Below, in pieces: positions 6,364 through 13,254 of a DNA stretch of 13,254 nucleotides. Position 1 is the stretch's first letter, and the number at the start of each line of letters is the position of its first letter. Below the pieces are notes generated by a model that was given only the letters and a program-made list of their open reading frames with translations, did not search any database and was not told the origin of the DNA. Source of the DNA: Melioribacteraceae bacterium (lineage in GTDB: Bacteria; Bacteroidota; Ignavibacteria; Ignavibacteriales; Melioribacteraceae); assembly GCA_015486905.1 (NCBI GenBank), contig WFQV01000409.1, positions 1-13,254 of the forward strand, written 5' to 3'. The translations under genes were made by a program, and so were the position numbers.

Positions 6364-9027
6364 TTAGTAATTAACATTAAATCCGATTTTTATTTGACGG
6401 GGTGCTGAGTACATTCCCGGATTATTAATATACTGGTCAATTGTGTTTAGTCCGACAATATCTCCAGCATATTTCGTATTCAAATCCGCAATTGCTCTGC
6501 CCGTAGTAGAGTAAACGCTTAATTCGTTTCTAATATCAAAAAGATTATAAATAAGTGCAAAGAAATTAAATTTAAGACCGAAAATATTTACAATTTTATT
6601 TGCTTTCAGGTCCAAATAAAAAGTAGAAGGTTTCCTTCCGCCGTTTTCGAAACGTACACCGTTACTTATTTGAATATCTTCGGTATAAGGCATTCCGGAA
6701 CCATAACGGGCAATAATTCCAATGTTCCAGCTTGTGGGATCACCGACGTTTACGGTTAAATTTAAGGTAGAGCGTTGGTCCCAATTGAGTGGTACAACTT
6801 TTTTCTCCGGTTCAATCGGCGGGTCGGATCTGTTATCGTTGTAAACCGTCATAGGGTCGGAAGAGTTGCCTTCCGCAATTTGGAAAGTGTAATCCAAAGT
6901 TGCGCTGAAATAATCGGAATATCTCTTATCCAAGCTGACAATAAATCCCGTTACGTTAGCATAGTCTTTATTAGTGTAACGTGCATATTTAAAACCTTCG
7001 TAAGTATTCAAGATTTCCATGCCGAGCAAGTCTCTAATATCGCTGTAATACGCCGTAAGATTCAAAGCTACGTTTGGAAAAATCACTTGCTGCAATCCTA
7101 TTTCATATTTCACCGTTTTCTGAGCTTTAAGATCAGGGTTTCCGGTAATAGAATTAAGAGATTGTCCCGGCGTAATTAAATAATCACTATTTCGGTAGAG
7201 ATATTGAAACGTTGGTATTTGGAAAAAATGCCCGTAAGAAAAGTGAATTGCTCCTTTATCCGAAATGGGAAAAGAAATTCCCAACCGCGGACTAATTTGA
7301 TATTTCGGTTTAACTCTTACGGTTACTCCCGCCCCGGGGAAATTAGGATTTGGATTTATTTGTGAGGGGTTCCTCAAATCCGCAGGCATTGTGGTATTTG
7401 GGTTAAAGTAATCCAATCGGACGCCGAGGTTAATTATCATTATGTCATATTCCATTTTATCTTGCAAATAGGCGTCGAAGGAAAAGGGATTCGACTTAAA
7501 CATTTGATTTCCCGAAGAGCCCAATTGACGATAGCCCAAAGTAAAAATTTCTTTTCCATTATCGTCCGTTTGTCCTTCTGTTAAATTGACAATGGTTTTC
7601 CAATGGTCATAAAGGTTGTAATAAAAACCTTCCACCCCAAACTTAACTTTATGCTCTTTGCTTAATTGAGATTCAAATATGTATTGGCCTATGTAAGTGT
7701 AAGTATGGCGATAATATCTGTCCCCTTGATTCCCTCCAAATCTAAAAGTGTAATTACTGGTTGGCAATCCCCGTTTAGGGTCAACATACCGCGGGTCGAA
7801 TTCATCCTCGTACAAATATCCTTTATAATAATTCTTACTCATAGCAAACTTGAGAGAAGTAAAAATCGATTGCGATGGAATATAAGAAAATTGAAGAGCA
7901 TGCAAGTAATTGGTTCGATAATGGTTCATTCTGCCATCGGGAGCCCAGGCAAAGGAATGGTCGTAATACTTATTGTAATTATGGTCGTAAAAAATGCTGT
8001 AACTTCCTTTCCAGTTTTTACCCTGATAGGTTAATTTACCGTTTAATGAATATTTTCTGTAAGGTGCCATTGGCACATATTTACCATCACCGTGTGGCTT
8101 GTAAGGGTCGGTATCGGTAATTAAATAAACTCTTTTGCCGTAGAAATAGCCCTCCTCGTTAACGTATCTGCCCGTTAAGAAGAATCCCAAATTTTTTATT
8201 AACTTGGTTGGTCCGCTTAAAACGGTTTGAACATCAACCGACTTCCCCGAACCAAATCTGTTAAGATTAGGAAATATTTTAGCGTCAGTTGAATAATACA
8301 TTCCGCTGTATGAGGTAACTCCCCCGTTAAATTTAAGCCCCGCGTCTTGCGTTACAATATTGACAACGCCGGACATAGCCTGCCCGTACTCGGCATTAAA
8401 AGTACCGCTAATTACTTCGAGTTGGCGGATTGAATTATTTTCCACTTGCAGAGAAACACTTCCGTTGTAAGCATCGTTTACAGGTATCCCGTCAACCAAG
8501 TAAGCCACTTCACCGGATCTTCCCCCGCGGAAATGCCCATCCACCACACCCGCTTGAAGATTAACTACCTGATGTAAATCTTCAACCGGCATCATTTTAA
8601 TTTCATCGGAAGATACTGTGGCGGAAGAAGAAGTTAAATCTTTAACGATAAGAGGTTTTTTAGCTGTAATTACCACCTCCTTACCGAGATTTACCGTTTT
8701 TTCTTTTAAACTGATATCCACTCTGGTGGTTTTGTCAATATTAATTCCAACGTTTTTCATTATTACGGTTTGAAAACCTATGGCGCTTATTTTTACAGTA
8801 TATTTCCCCGGAGGGACGTTAATAATGTAAAAATAACCCTTCTCATCCGTAGCCGCGCCGTAATACGTTCCCATTAAAATCACGTTCGCGCCAATAATTG
8901 GTTCGTTAGTGGCAGCATTAGTGATGTAGCCGGATAATTTACCAGTTTGTCCGGCAAATATTAGATTGCTAGTGAAAAAAATGATAAACAATAAAACTTT
9001 TCTTTTGGTTTTCAATTTCTTCTCCAT
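6364..9027 (-). CDS. TonB-dependent outer-membrane receptor with carboxypeptidase-regulatory-like N-terminal domain
   Basis: This 887-residue receptor probably imports a substrate, here most likely oligosaccharides, across the outer membrane using energy from TonB. A signal peptide covers 1-25 (NLIFAG). Residues 28-110 are a CarboxypepD_reg-like domain (GKLSGYITNAATNEPIIGANV, then GYFYIINVPPGKYTVKI). EVVITA at 117-122 resembles a TonB box. The plug domain spans about 130-235, with DGIPVND and EVISGTFNAEYGQAMSGVVNIVT. The rest alternates like barrel strands, with tyrosine-rich loops, and ends in IGFNVNY with a terminal aromatic residue. It is shorter than typical SusC/RagA proteins (near 1000 residues) and no SusD follows, so I do not call it SusC. 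No Shine-Dalgarno site precedes the ATG, and a terminator-like hairpin lies 20 bases upstream. Receptor identity is very strong; the substrate is inferred from the adjoining GH9, glycan-binding and symporter genes. Confidence 0.93.
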   Translation of the reverse strand: MEKKLKTKRKVLLFIIFFTSNLIFAGQTGKLSGYITNAATNEPIIGANVILMGTYYGAATDEKGYFYIINVPPGKYTVKISAIGFQTVIMKNVGINIDKTTRVDISLKEKTVNLGKEVVITAKKPLIVKDLTSSSATVSSDEIKMMPVEDLHQVVNLQAGVVDGHFRGGRSGEVAYLVDGIPVNDAYNGSVSLQVENNSIRQLEVISGTFNAEYGQAMSGVVNIVTQDAGLKFNGGVTSYSGMYYSTDAKIFPNLNRFGSGKSVDVQTVLSGPTKLIKNLGFFLTGRYVNEEGYFYGKRVYLITDTDPYKPHGDGKYVPMAPYRKYSLNGKLTYQGKNWKGSYSIFYDHNYNKYYDHSFAWAPDGRMNHYRTNYLHALQFSYIPSQSIFTSLKFAMSKNYYKGYLYEDEFDPRYVDPKRGLPTSNYTFRFGGNQGDRYYRHTYTYIGQYIFESQLSKEHKVKFGVEGFYYNLYDHWKTIVNLTEGQTDDNGKEIFTLGYRQLGSSGNQMFKSNPFSFDAYLQDKMEYDIMIINLGVRLDYFNPNTTMPADLRNPSQINPNPNFPGAGVTVRVKPKYQISPRLGISFPISDKGAIHFSYGHFFQIPTFQYLYRNSDYLITPGQSLNSITGNPDLKAQKTVKYEIGLQQVIFPNVALNLTAYYSDIRDLLGMEILNTYEGFKYARYTNKDYANVTGFIVSLDKRYSDYFSATLDYTFQIAEGNSSDPMTVYNDNRSDPPIEPEKKVVPLNWDQRSTLNLTVNVGDPTSWNIGIIARYGSGMPYTEDIQISNGVRFENGGRKPSTFYLDLKANKIVNIFGLKFNFFALIYNLFDIRNELSVYSTTGRAIADLNTKYAGDIVGLNTIDQYINNPGMYSAPRQIKIGFNVNY

Positions 9028-9039
9028 TTTTTAACCATA

Positions 9040-9074
9040 AATTAAAAGCTGCCCGAAATAAAATTCGGGCAGCA
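9040..9074 (-). terminator. Intrinsic terminator or attenuator between the binding-protein and receptor genes
   Basis: GCTGCCCGAA (48-57 within 9048-9073) and TTCGGGCAGC (9064-9073) make a perfect 10-bp stem, extendable by one A-T pair to leave a loop of four bases. On the minus strand the stem is followed by TTTTAATTT. It begins eight bases after the stop of the binding-protein gene and ends 20 bases before the receptor ATG. It should end, or partly end, transcription coming from the symporter and binding-protein genes. Because no room remains for a full promoter after it, the receptor operon probably depends on read-through or on a promoter inside the upstream gene. Confidence 0.8.
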
Positions 9075-9081
9075 TTCAATT

Positions 9082-9345
9082 TTATTTAATCAACATCATT
9101 TTTTTGGCTTGTGTAAACGAACCAGCTTTAATTCTGTAAATATAAACACCTGACGGCAAATTGTTGGCATCAAATGTAACAAAATGTTTCCCTGTCTCCT
9201 GAACCCCTTTAACTAAGGTTGCTACTTTTTGTCCGAGAATATTAAAGACCTCCAAATTGACAAAAGTCTTTTGCTTGAGGGAATAATTGATTCTTGTTGT
9301 CGGGTTGAAGGGGTTGGGATAGTTTTGTTCCAAAGCATAGCGATT
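9082..9345 (-). other. T9SS type A sorting domain of the carbohydrate-binding protein
   Basis: Residues 735-821 show the textbook pattern: LEQNYPNPFNPTT, then FNILGQKVATLV, LPSGVYIYRI and a lysine-rich end KKMMLIK. This is the most canonical of the three tails in the window and the best pointer to the host lineage. Confidence 0.95.
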
Positions 9346-11547
9346 AACTATTTCATTATTATTTCTTACATCAGTCATCTGATTGCCAATCCAGGTGTAA
9401 GTCCAGCGGCTTACGTCCGCCCAGGATTTATCCTCGTTGTTAATTGAATAAGTTAGAATTCCTTCGCGCTCGCCGGTTGCATCGGCATCGTTAATTGAAT
9501 AATCAATCGGGATCCTCATTCCTTTCTTCGGATTAAATCTATCGTCCCCTGTAACTGTGGCTAAAGCATCTAAAGAAATTTTCCCTTCAACGGCATAGCC
9601 GGTTGGGAATTTTTTCTTCCAGACGTAATCGGCCGAGGGACGCATTACAAACATACCGCCGAAATTATCAAGTATTAAGCCGTTATTTGCCATTCTAAAA
9701 TGATAATCCGGAGTAGCACCGCGTTTGTAACCCTTGTGGGGAGCGCCGTGCCAGTCGTAAAGTCCGATAAATAAATCCGGAGAGTCGATTAAATACGACG
9801 CTTTTGTAGTATCGGTTACAACAATATCGTCCTGAACGTCAAAAGCGAAGTAGAGATAATTTTCGTCAATAGCCAAATAAGCGTTTACGGACAAATCGTC
9901 GTCGCCGTCTATCTTTGTATTATTTACAATGGTTCCGCTGCCATCCGAGGGAAACATTCTGAAAGGTTTAACGTTTGACCATTCGCCGAAATCGCCGTCA
10001 ACGACAAAATTAGCCGGAGCTTCCGGGTTAATAACAGCCACGCCTTTTGCAGTGTTGTTAACAGGACCGGCGCTTGTAATTTGACTTTCATTCCCTGCTT
10101 TGTCAACACATTCAACAGCGTAATAATAATTTAGTGCTTGGTCGGTTAACGGAGAACGCAGAACATGAACAGCCATTTGAATGCCAGTCTTAACACCCAA
10201 TTGTACAACTTCAACTCCCTCCGCTTTAGGATCGGTAATCGGGTTAAAACTGTAATAAACGTTGTAGCTTGCACCGTCTTCATTTGGAACGTCAATCCAA
10301 GTAACAACATTCTGATAACTGCCGGTTACAACAGCTACACCTGTGGGAGATTCCGGAGGAATTACGTCAATTTCAGGTGTGCCCGTCCAGATATAATCGA
10401 AATAAAGTTTCTTACCTGCAATTGCGTTACCTTCGGCCATAATTTGGAAAACGGTAATATTTGTCGAGTCAAAATCTGCTGCATTATCTTCTACAACAAA
10501 ATCAGAGAGCTTAACGGCATAATCGTGCCATTGATCATCAGCTGTAATATCAACATCTGCTCCTCTTTTACCATTAGGAGATTCAAATTGGACTCTGATA
10601 GGAGAATTTGTTCCCGATTCTGCTTTCAAAGCAAATTTTAAAGTATCTAACGACCAGCGATATTGGAGGTTATGCGGTGGATCAACATTCCAGCCGCCGC
10701 CGGACCATCCGTTGCTCCACTCATCACCTTGAGTCCATAACAATGCATTGGTTTTAGGATCTTTCCCCGCACCTTCGATTATTTCAAGATTCGATTGACC
10801 CCAAGTGAATTGTTGGAAAGAATTATCTAATGTTTTGCCGTTGAAAATCAACCATGGATTAGCAGCCAAACCGGTAAGTTCAAGCTGGTCCAGAATCAAA
10901 GTACCGCTGGCAACGTCGCCTTCGCCGGCACCGCTCATCGAAAATTCCAAACCGAACCCTTTAATCTTGTTTTTATCAAGATGGTCGTTACCGACGATAC
11001 CTGCCCAACCGGTACGGTTAAAACCCTCACCGTTCCAATAATTGGGATCGGCGACGAGAGGTATGGTTATTTTATGCCAACCCGGAATTGAGTCGTCAAT
11101 AATTTGGTAATGAAAAGAATAATAAAATTCCATATTGTTCGGATCACGCGTTGTGTCGGGAACGTCGGAAACATCATAAAGGTCAAATCTAAAATGTACT
11201 CGTCCCGGCAGAGTGGCCGGAGTTTTGTTGTACCACCAGAAAGAGATGGAGTCAAAAGCGCTGAAATCGTAAACCTCGCTGTCGGGCAAGATATGTTCGA
11301 CTTTTACAAAGCCACCCCAGCTTTCGGAGTTTTGAGTTGCCCAATCAATTTGAATTGCATTACCTTCAATCGCGATATCGGATTGAAACGTAATATTTGC
11401 ATGAATTAGCGACGTATCGGAATTTGCCGCATGTACATAATTCCAATAGCCCGAATCAGCGGGGGGCTCAAAATTCTCTACTACTTGAGTTTGAGCGAAC
11501 AAAAACCCGCTGAAAAGCAAAACGAAAAGTATGGCATACTTTTTCAT
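9082..11547 (-). CDS. Secreted multidomain carbohydrate-binding protein with CBM9-like domain and T9SS sorting domain
   Basis: This 821-residue protein has several likely glycan-binding modules and no catalytic domain I recognise. A signal peptide covers 1-18 (GFLFAQ). Residues 21-226 and 232-390 are two jelly-roll, galactose-binding-like domains similar in style to CBM11-type modules (FDSISFWWYN; HDYAVKLSDF; FDYIWTG). The second holds a Trp-rich patch at 275-298. Residues 396-495 resemble FnIII (PTGVAVV, NVYYS, YYYAVECVDKAGN). Residues 508-720 are a CBM9-like domain (VDGDFGEW, YLYFAFDVQDD, DLFIGL). Residues 735-821 are a canonical T9SS type A tail with LEQNYPNPFNPTT. The ATG has AAGGAG five bases upstream, and the gene begins 28 bases after the symporter stop. 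It probably sits on the cell surface and holds polysaccharide near the enzyme and receptor; it could also be an enzyme of an unknown type. Domain calls are by eye; the CBM9-like and T9SS parts are the surest. Confidence 0.85.
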   Translation of the reverse strand: MKKYAILFVLLFSGFLFAQTQVVENFEPPADSGYWNYVHAANSDTSLIHANITFQSDIAIEGNAIQIDWATQNSESWGGFVKVEHILPDSEVYDFSAFDSISFWWYNKTPATLPGRVHFRFDLYDVSDVPDTTRDPNNMEFYYSFHYQIIDDSIPGWHKITIPLVADPNYWNGEGFNRTGWAGIVGNDHLDKNKIKGFGLEFSMSGAGEGDVASGTLILDQLELTGLAANPWLIFNGKTLDNSFQQFTWGQSNLEIIEGAGKDPKTNALLWTQGDEWSNGWSGGGWNVDPPHNLQYRWSLDTLKFALKAESGTNSPIRVQFESPNGKRGADVDITADDQWHDYAVKLSDFVVEDNAADFDSTNITVFQIMAEGNAIAGKKLYFDYIWTGTPEIDVIPPESPTGVAVVTGSYQNVVTWIDVPNEDGASYNVYYSFNPITDPKAEGVEVVQLGVKTGIQMAVHVLRSPLTDQALNYYYAVECVDKAGNESQITSAGPVNNTAKGVAVINPEAPANFVVDGDFGEWSNVKPFRMFPSDGSGTIVNNTKIDGDDDLSVNAYLAIDENYLYFAFDVQDDIVVTDTTKASYLIDSPDLFIGLYDWHGAPHKGYKRGATPDYHFRMANNGLILDNFGGMFVMRPSADYVWKKKFPTGYAVEGKISLDALATVTGDDRFNPKKGMRIPIDYSINDADATGEREGILTYSINNEDKSWADVSRWTYTWIGNQMTDVRNNNEIVNRYALEQNYPNPFNPTTRINYSLKQKTFVNLEVFNILGQKVATLVKGVQETGKHFVTFDANNLPSGVYIYRIKAGSFTQAKKMMLIK

Positions 11548-11552
11548 ACTAT

Positions 11553-11558
11553 CTCCTT
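11553..11558 (-). promoter_or_regulatory. Ribosome binding site of the carbohydrate-binding protein gene
   Basis: AAGGAG lies five bases before the ATG at 11547. It is the strongest Shine-Dalgarno match in the window. Its presence argues for a lineage that uses such sites, unlike many classical Bacteroidetes. Confidence 0.75.
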
Positions 11559-11571
11559 TTTAATTAAAGAA

Positions 11572-11589
11572 TTAGTTAGTTAGTTAGTT
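11572..11589. repeat. Tetranucleotide repeat (TTAG)4 at the end of the symporter gene
   Basis: Four and a half tandem TTAG units (CTAA on the coding minus strand) cover the last three codons and stop of the symporter gene and run just past it. Since four is not a multiple of three, the repeat places TAA in all three reading frames. Confidence 0.8.
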
Positions 11590-13099
11590 TTTCAAATTTT
11601 TCATTTTGAATCCAAACTTGTTGCTGAGAAACTTCGGGAATTTTTTCTTTTTTTATATTTGCCGCCAATAGAAAAACAGCCAACGAGAATATAAATGAAA
11701 ATACTGCGAAATAAAGATAGTTAACACTGTGGAAAAACAGTATTAACTTATTTTCAAAATAATTATATGCAGAAAGGTAATCGGCCAAAATGCGTAAAAC
11801 GGCAATGCTTTCCCCTATTATTAAAGTCCATTTCGCGGCAAAATTAGAGGACTTTTTCCAAAATACACTCATAATAAAAACAATTAAAATTGGCGGACTT
11901 ATGTAAGCCTGCAATCGTTGCAAGTTAATGTAAATTTGATTATCGAATAAACTTAGTAAGGGGATAAATACAATTGAGGTAAGCACTATTAATATGGTAG
12001 TTAGTTGCCCAACAAGAAGCAATCTTTCATCGTTTTTGTTTTTATGGCTAATAAAATCAAAAGTTATTAAAGCTGCAATAGAATTAAAAGCGCTTGCTAA
12101 AGACGACATAATAGCGGCCAGGAAACCACTAATTATTATTCCTTTTATGCCCGAAGGGAAAATGTTAGCTGTAAACAAAAGGGAATAGACCCTTCCATTG
12201 TAAGATGAGCCATTTAATTCCAAATAAATCAATCCCGGAATAATCAGGAAGACAAACGGGAATATTTTTAAAGCCGAAGCAAAAGCAGTACCTTTCTGTG
12301 CATTTTTTACATCTTTTGCACTTAAAATTCTTTGAACAATGTATTGGTCAGCCCACCAATACCACCCTGCTAAAATGGGCGCTCCCAAAACAATTCCCAG
12401 CCAAGGGAAATTTGGATCGGAAAGAGGTTTAAAAATCTCAAGATGATCAGAAGGGATTTGGGATAAAAATGAATTCACTCCCCCTACGGCCGAAATACCA
12501 AACACCGCTACCAGCACGCCGGCTAAAATCAATATAACGGACTGGAGAATTTGAGTGTACATAACAGACCGCAATCCTCCAACAATAGTATAAATGCCAG
12601 TAAATAAAAGCATAATCGTAATTGAAGTTGAAAAATTCCAGCCGAAAATTTCATTTAATAAAATTCCCCCGGCTAAAAGGGAAATTGCAATTTTTGTAAA
12701 TACATAGGTAACTATTGAGATTGCCGAATAAATTTTTCTTACCTGCAAACCAAATTTATTTCCTATTATTTCAGGCAGGGTGTTTATTTTATTTTTAATA
12801 AATATCGGCGAGAAGAACCAACCTAAAATTAAAATAAATATTATGGCCAGCCACTCGAAGTGCCCAACAACAATTCCATTTTTTGCTCCCGCAGTAGCAA
12901 GCCCTACCAGATGTTCGCTGGAAATATTAGTTGAAAAGATAGAAAAACCAATGGCTAACCAACCCATTTTCCTGCCGGCTAAAAAATAATTTTCAACACT
13001 GTGGGACGAGCCTTTTGAAAAATACAGACCTATTCCTAAAACTAATAGGAAATAAAAAATAATAATATAATTGTCGGTTATGTCTAAAATACTATTCAC
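11576..13099 (-). CDS. Sodium/solute symporter of the SGLT type (SSS family)
   Basis: This 507-residue inner-membrane transporter couples solute uptake to sodium entry. It has about 13-14 hydrophobic segments. Family signatures include ENYFLAGRKMGWLAIGFS at 36-53, STNISSEHLVG at 56-66, and GWYWWADQYIVQR at 245-257, which closely recalls the animal and Vibrio sugar symporters. MSSLASAFNS at 331-340 contains the two serines (S332, S333) that correspond to the Na2 sodium site in SGLT proteins, and QAYISPP follows at 397-403. Within this family the features favour a sugar substrate; the GH9 and receptor genes suggest glucose or cello-oligosaccharide, though inositol or another solute is possible. 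The start is GTG at 13099: an in-frame TAA lies 12 bases upstream, and the next ATG (residue 46) would cut into the first conserved membrane segments. The gene looks more AT-rich than its neighbours. It appears to be the first gene of the block. Confidence 0.92.
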   Translation of the reverse strand: MNSILDITDNYIIIFYFLLVLGIGLYFSKGSSHSVENYFLAGRKMGWLAIGFSIFSTNISSEHLVGLATAGAKNGIVVGHFEWLAIIFILILGWFFSPIFIKNKINTLPEIIGNKFGLQVRKIYSAISIVTYVFTKIAISLLAGGILLNEIFGWNFSTSITIMLLFTGIYTIVGGLRSVMYTQILQSVILILAGVLVAVFGISAVGGVNSFLSQIPSDHLEIFKPLSDPNFPWLGIVLGAPILAGWYWWADQYIVQRILSAKDVKNAQKGTAFASALKIFPFVFLIIPGLIYLELNGSSYNGRVYSLLFTANIFPSGIKGIIISGFLAAIMSSLASAFNSIAALITFDFISHKNKNDERLLLVGQLTTILIVLTSIVFIPLLSLFDNQIYINLQRLQAYISPPILIVFIMSVFWKKSSNFAAKWTLIIGESIAVLRILADYLSAYNYFENKLILFFHSVNYLYFAVFSFIFSLAVFLLAANIKKEKIPEVSQQQVWIQNEKFEKLTN

Positions 13100-13254
13100 A
13101 TTCTCCCCGTGTTACGGAAATCTATTTACAGAAATTGTGCCAATTATTATTCTTTAAATTATTTAATTTTCCTTTTGAATTTAAATTTAATTTAGTTTGT
13201 GCAAAAACGTTGAATTCTAAGTTTTTTTGCCCCCAAAGGGTTTTTGAGCACAAT
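13100..13254. other. AT-rich leader upstream of the symporter gene, no gene seen
   Basis: These 155 bases to the window edge hold no frame I can support and should contain the promoter of the symporter/binding-protein unit, read on the minus strand. GGGGAG (13103-13108) lies three bases before the GTG start, or the four Gs lie five bases before it. Three related words occur: ATTGTGC at 13134-13140, TTTGTGC at 13196-13202 and GCACAAT at 13248-13254. The sequence between about 13145 and 13195 is almost pure A/T. I could not identify a convincing -35/-10 or -33/-7 pair. Confidence 0.5.

Noticed and set aside
6364..9027. SusC designation for the TonB-dependent receptor
   Set aside because: The N-terminal domain is shared with SusC, but the protein is shorter and no SusD gene accompanies it, so the general receptor call is safer.
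13117..13124. Bacteroidetes-type -7 element (TAGATTTC on the minus strand)
   Set aside because: It is one mismatch from TANNTTTG, but no TTTG lies at the expected upstream distance and the element would leave a very short leader.
13128..13143. Sigma-54 promoter upstream of the symporter (minus-strand TTGGCAC)
   Set aside because: The -24-like half is good, but the -12 position reads CTGT where TTGC is expected, losing the essential GC. It also sits close to the start codon.

Overview
This window carries six genes, all on the minus strand and tightly packed, so transcription runs from about position 13100 down to 183. Three of the proteins end in a type IX secretion (T9SS) type A sorting domain with PNP-type motifs (for example NYPNPFNP). 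One protein belongs to the PorV/PorQ outer-membrane family, and several signal peptides end in AQ. With the AT-rich composition this points to the Fibrobacteres-Chlorobi-Bacteroidetes superphylum. The NYPNPFNP sorting style, the lack of SusD and the usable Shine-Dalgarno sites fit Ignavibacteria (Melioribacter/Ignavibacterium-like) better than classical Bacteroidetes. This taxonomic call is an inference.

Layout in the direction of transcription: (1) an SGLT-type sodium/solute symporter (13099-11576); (2) a secreted multidomain glycan-binding protein with two jelly-roll-like domains, an FnIII-like domain, a CBM9-like domain and a T9SS tail (11547-9082); (3) a perfect hairpin followed by U residues, which looks like a terminator or attenuator (9048-9073); (4) a TonB-dependent receptor with an N-terminal carboxypeptidase-regulatory-like domain (9027-6364); (5) a large secreted protein of unknown function with an Asp-rich, probably calcium-binding segment and a T9SS-like tail (6336-3244); (6) a PorV/PorQ-family barrel (3232-2204); (7) a family 9 glycoside hydrolase with CelD-type N-terminal Ig domain, intact catalytic residues and T9SS tail (2207-183), whose TTG start overlaps the PorV-like stop. 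The two ends are short non-coding stretches. The left end has an 8-bp tandem repeat and a GC-rich pair of overlapping inverted repeats; the right end is the AT-rich leader of the symporter gene.

Together the genes look like a beta-glucan (probably cellulose or cello-oligosaccharide) utilisation locus built without SusC/SusD. The GH9 enzyme and the binding protein would be exported by the T9SS, the PorV-like protein may carry cargo to the cell surface, the TonB-dependent receptor may import oligosaccharides, and the symporter may take sugar across the inner membrane. The unknown 1030-residue protein lies between receptor and PorV-like gene, where a SusD gene might be expected in a Bacteroidetes locus. 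The receptor/unknown protein/PorV-like trio is the most interesting candidate for an undescribed surface system. No regulator, SusD, beta-glucosidase or RNA gene is visible in the window.
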